In this document: piece by piece, positions 5,427-6,410 of the stretch
Position numbering within the stretch: position 1 is the first letter of the stretch
Layout: each line of letters opens with the position of its first letter
Made by a program: the position numbers and the translations under genes
The notes under the pieces: model-generated
The model's database searches: none
What the model was told of the DNA's origin: nothing
What the model saw: only the letters and a program-made list of their open reading frames with translations
Origin: Bifidobacteriaceae bacterium NR021
GTDB taxonomy: Bacteria > Actinomycetota > Actinomycetes > Actinomycetales > Bifidobacteriaceae
Direction: 5' to 3'
Length of the DNA: 6,410 nucleotides
NCBI GenBank assembly: GCA_003585845.1
Contig: NQOP01000004.1
Span: 96,848-103,257 of the forward strand

Positions 5427-6146
5427 TTACTTTTCTTGCGCAAGCTCGATTGGCGGATGCTCCGCGCGGAAAGCATTTACGTGCGCTTCAGACGCATACC
5501 CTAACGCAAAACCGGTAATCAGCGCATACTCCGGCGGAATGTCGAATACTTCGTCAAGCGGTGAACGCCACGTGGCAAGAACACCAAGTGGACATGAATC
5601 TACGCCTTGCTCTTTGGCAGCCAACAGTAACGTTTGCAGCATAATTCCAGCATCCAGCGCAGCAAACGGCAGAAAATCGCGACGAACAAGCACAAATCCC
5701 ATAACGGGCGCACCAAATGCCTGGAAGTTGCGCAAAGTGTGAGCATTTCGAGCAGGAAAATCTTTACGATCAATATTTAAATGTTTATACAACGCTAACC
5801 CTAAACGCGCACTGCGCTCTTTAAGCGATTGCGGATACGGAGCCATTACAGGAAAATCTCCATCCGGCTGGCTCATTTTCTGGGCTATAAGGCGCTCTTC
5901 TTCGCTAAGGGTAGCGTCTTTAGTACGAAACATTGCTGTGCATTTTTGCGTATAAGCATCAATTAACTGCTGCTTGCGTTCTCCTTGAGCAATAGCGAGC
6001 ATGTAACCACGAGTGTTGGACCAGCTCGGCGATTGTGCAGCTGTTTGCAAAATAGTTTCAAGGATTTTAGAATCGACTGGTTTATTTAGAAAATCACGTG
6101 CAGAAAATCGCGACTTTGCGAGTGCTTCAAAAGTTTGTGTAGTCAT
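5427..6146 (-). CDS. Nitroreductase-family FMN oxidoreductase
   Basis: A 239-residue nitroreductase. These are cytoplasmic FMN flavoproteins that use NAD(P)H to reduce nitro compounds, quinones and similar acceptors. Visible family features are the N-terminal SRFSARDF (residues 12-19, the FMN-phosphate R-x-S-x-R pattern with Arg13, Ser15 and Arg17), AAQSPSWSNTRGY at 36-48 with Asn44, the dimer helix DAGIMLQTLLLAAKEQG at 165-181, and ITGFALGYA at 210-218 near the C-terminus. The length is normal. The ATG at 6146 is chosen because the family begins here; the frame continues upstream only by translating an intergenic repeat array. No ribosome-binding site precedes it. A TATACT six bases upstream suggests a leaderless mRNA. 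GC content is visibly higher than in the two-component genes. The physiological substrate is unknown. Confidence 0.92.
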   Translation of the reverse strand: MTTQTFEALAKSRFSARDFLNKPVDSKILETILQTAAQSPSWSNTRGYMLAIAQGERKQQLIDAYTQKCTAMFRTKDATLSEEERLIAQKMSQPDGDFPVMAPYPQSLKERSARLGLALYKHLNIDRKDFPARNAHTLRNFQAFGAPVMGFVLVRRDFLPFAALDAGIMLQTLLLAAKEQGVDSCPLGVLATWRSPLDEVFDIPPEYALITGFALGYASEAHVNAFRAEHPPIELAQEK

Positions 6147-6152
6147 GCTTTT

Positions 6153-6158
6153 AGTATA
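6153..6158 (-). promoter_or_regulatory. -10 box of a probable leaderless promoter for the nitroreductase
   Basis: On the minus strand TATACT is followed by AAAAGC and then the ATG at 6146. Transcription starting about 7 nt after a -10 would begin at the A of the ATG. No Shine-Dalgarno is present and no good -35 is seen (TACTGC at 17-nt spacing). Leaderless starts are common in actinobacteria. Confidence 0.5.
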
Positions 6159-6185
6159 TCGCACCAAATACGCACGCAGTATTTT

Positions 6186-6306
6186 CTCGCGTTTGGGAGG
6201 GTTAACACTCGCTCTACGCTCCAATTGCGAGAACACTCTCTCACGTTTGGAGGGTTTAATATCAGTATTCACTCCAAACGTGAGGATACTAGCCCGCGTT
6301 TGGAGG
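6186..6306. repeat. Array of five alternating direct/inverted 13-bp repeats
   Basis: The consensus is CTCRCGTTTGGAG. Plus-orientation copies begin at 6186 (with one extra G), 6240 and 6293. Inverted copies lie at 6219-6231 (CTCCAATTGCGAG) and 6272-6284 (CTCCAAACGTGAG). Same-orientation copies are 53-54 bp apart, so the array is also a tandem repeat of a 53-bp dyad unit. Copies at 6240 and 6272 form a perfect 13-bp inverted pair. The array sits just upstream of the nitroreductase promoter. It could be an operator array, a REP/MITE-like element, or an RNA structure. Confidence 0.75.
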
Positions 6307-6353
6307 ATTACAGATAACAGTATGCTGAAAACGAAAAACAGTATGCGAGTATG

Positions 6354-6382
6354 AAAAAAGCGGGGAGTGAAAACTCCCCGCT
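6354..6382 (-). terminator. Intrinsic terminator of a minus-strand gene beyond the right edge
   Basis: AGCGGGGAGT (6359-6368), a GAAA loop and ACTCCCCGCT (6373-6382) form a perfect 10-bp GC-rich hairpin. On the minus strand it is followed by TTTTTT (6359-6354), the classic intrinsic terminator layout. The plus strand has no T-run after it. It therefore ends transcription coming from a minus-strand gene to the right, which is out of view except perhaps its last codon, GAC TAG, at 6405-6410. Confidence 0.85.
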
Positions 6383-6410
6383 AGAAAAATAATGCGGCAG
6401 CGTGCTAGTC

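Noticed and set aside
6147..6272. N-terminal extension of the nitroreductase frame by 42 codons
   Set aside because: It only translates the intergenic repeat array (residues such as NPPKREKIL echo the repeated DNA), the FMN-binding N-terminus begins at the ATG at 6146, and a -10 box lies right before that ATG.
6186..6306. CRISPR array
   Set aside because: The repeats are only 13 bp, alternate in orientation, and the spacers are short and partly similar; no cas gene is present.

Overview
The window looks like a chromosomal piece of a low-GC actinobacterium of the Bifidobacteriaceae, most likely Gardnerella or a close relative. The grounds are indirect. A MacA/MacB-like exporter carries a lipoprotein adaptor, there is a NarL-type two-component pair, a HicB-family protein has the actinobacterial-style C-terminal helix-turn-helix, and the nitroreductase seems to have a leaderless start. 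Base composition is moderate to low. The genus is inferred from general style, not from a marker gene.

Layout. Positions 1-2036 (minus strand) hold a tightly overlapping three-gene exporter operon, read right to left: lipoprotein adaptor, ABC ATPase, and an ABC permease cut off by the left edge. Positions 2037-2510 are a divergent intergenic region. It holds a 15-bp palindrome before the adaptor, a 123-bp relic of a HicB gene 3' end, and a promoter/operator-like motif before the next gene. Positions 2511-4339 (plus strand) hold a NarL/LuxR-type response regulator overlapping a membrane histidine kinase whose ATP-binding domain is degenerate. Positions 4501-4872 hold a four-helix membrane protein of unknown function. 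A 28-bp motif from in front of the response regulator recurs before it. Positions 4920-4960 form a hairpin between convergent genes. Positions 5055-6146 (minus strand) hold a HicB-family protein with a doubtful start, 21 nt downstream of a nitroreductase. Positions 6186-6306 hold an array of five alternating direct and inverted 13-bp repeats. Positions 6354-6382 are an intrinsic terminator for a minus-strand gene lying beyond the right edge.

How it may work together. An exporter operon beside a divergent two-component operon is the usual arrangement for stress or peptide/drug-responsive efflux, so the sensor pair plausibly controls the exporter, itself and the four-helix protein. The shared motif supports autoregulation and control of the four-helix gene directly. 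The same motif was not found in front of the exporter operon.

The most unusual points are these: the regulator, kinase and membrane-protein cassette sits between two 123-bp direct repeats (about 92% identical, no gaps) derived from a HicB gene end; the kinase lacks a recognisable G1 box; the repeated motif marks two promoters; and the repeat array lies before the nitroreductase. None of these proves a new system. The repeat-bounded cassette with a degenerate kinase and an unknown membrane protein is the best candidate for follow-up.
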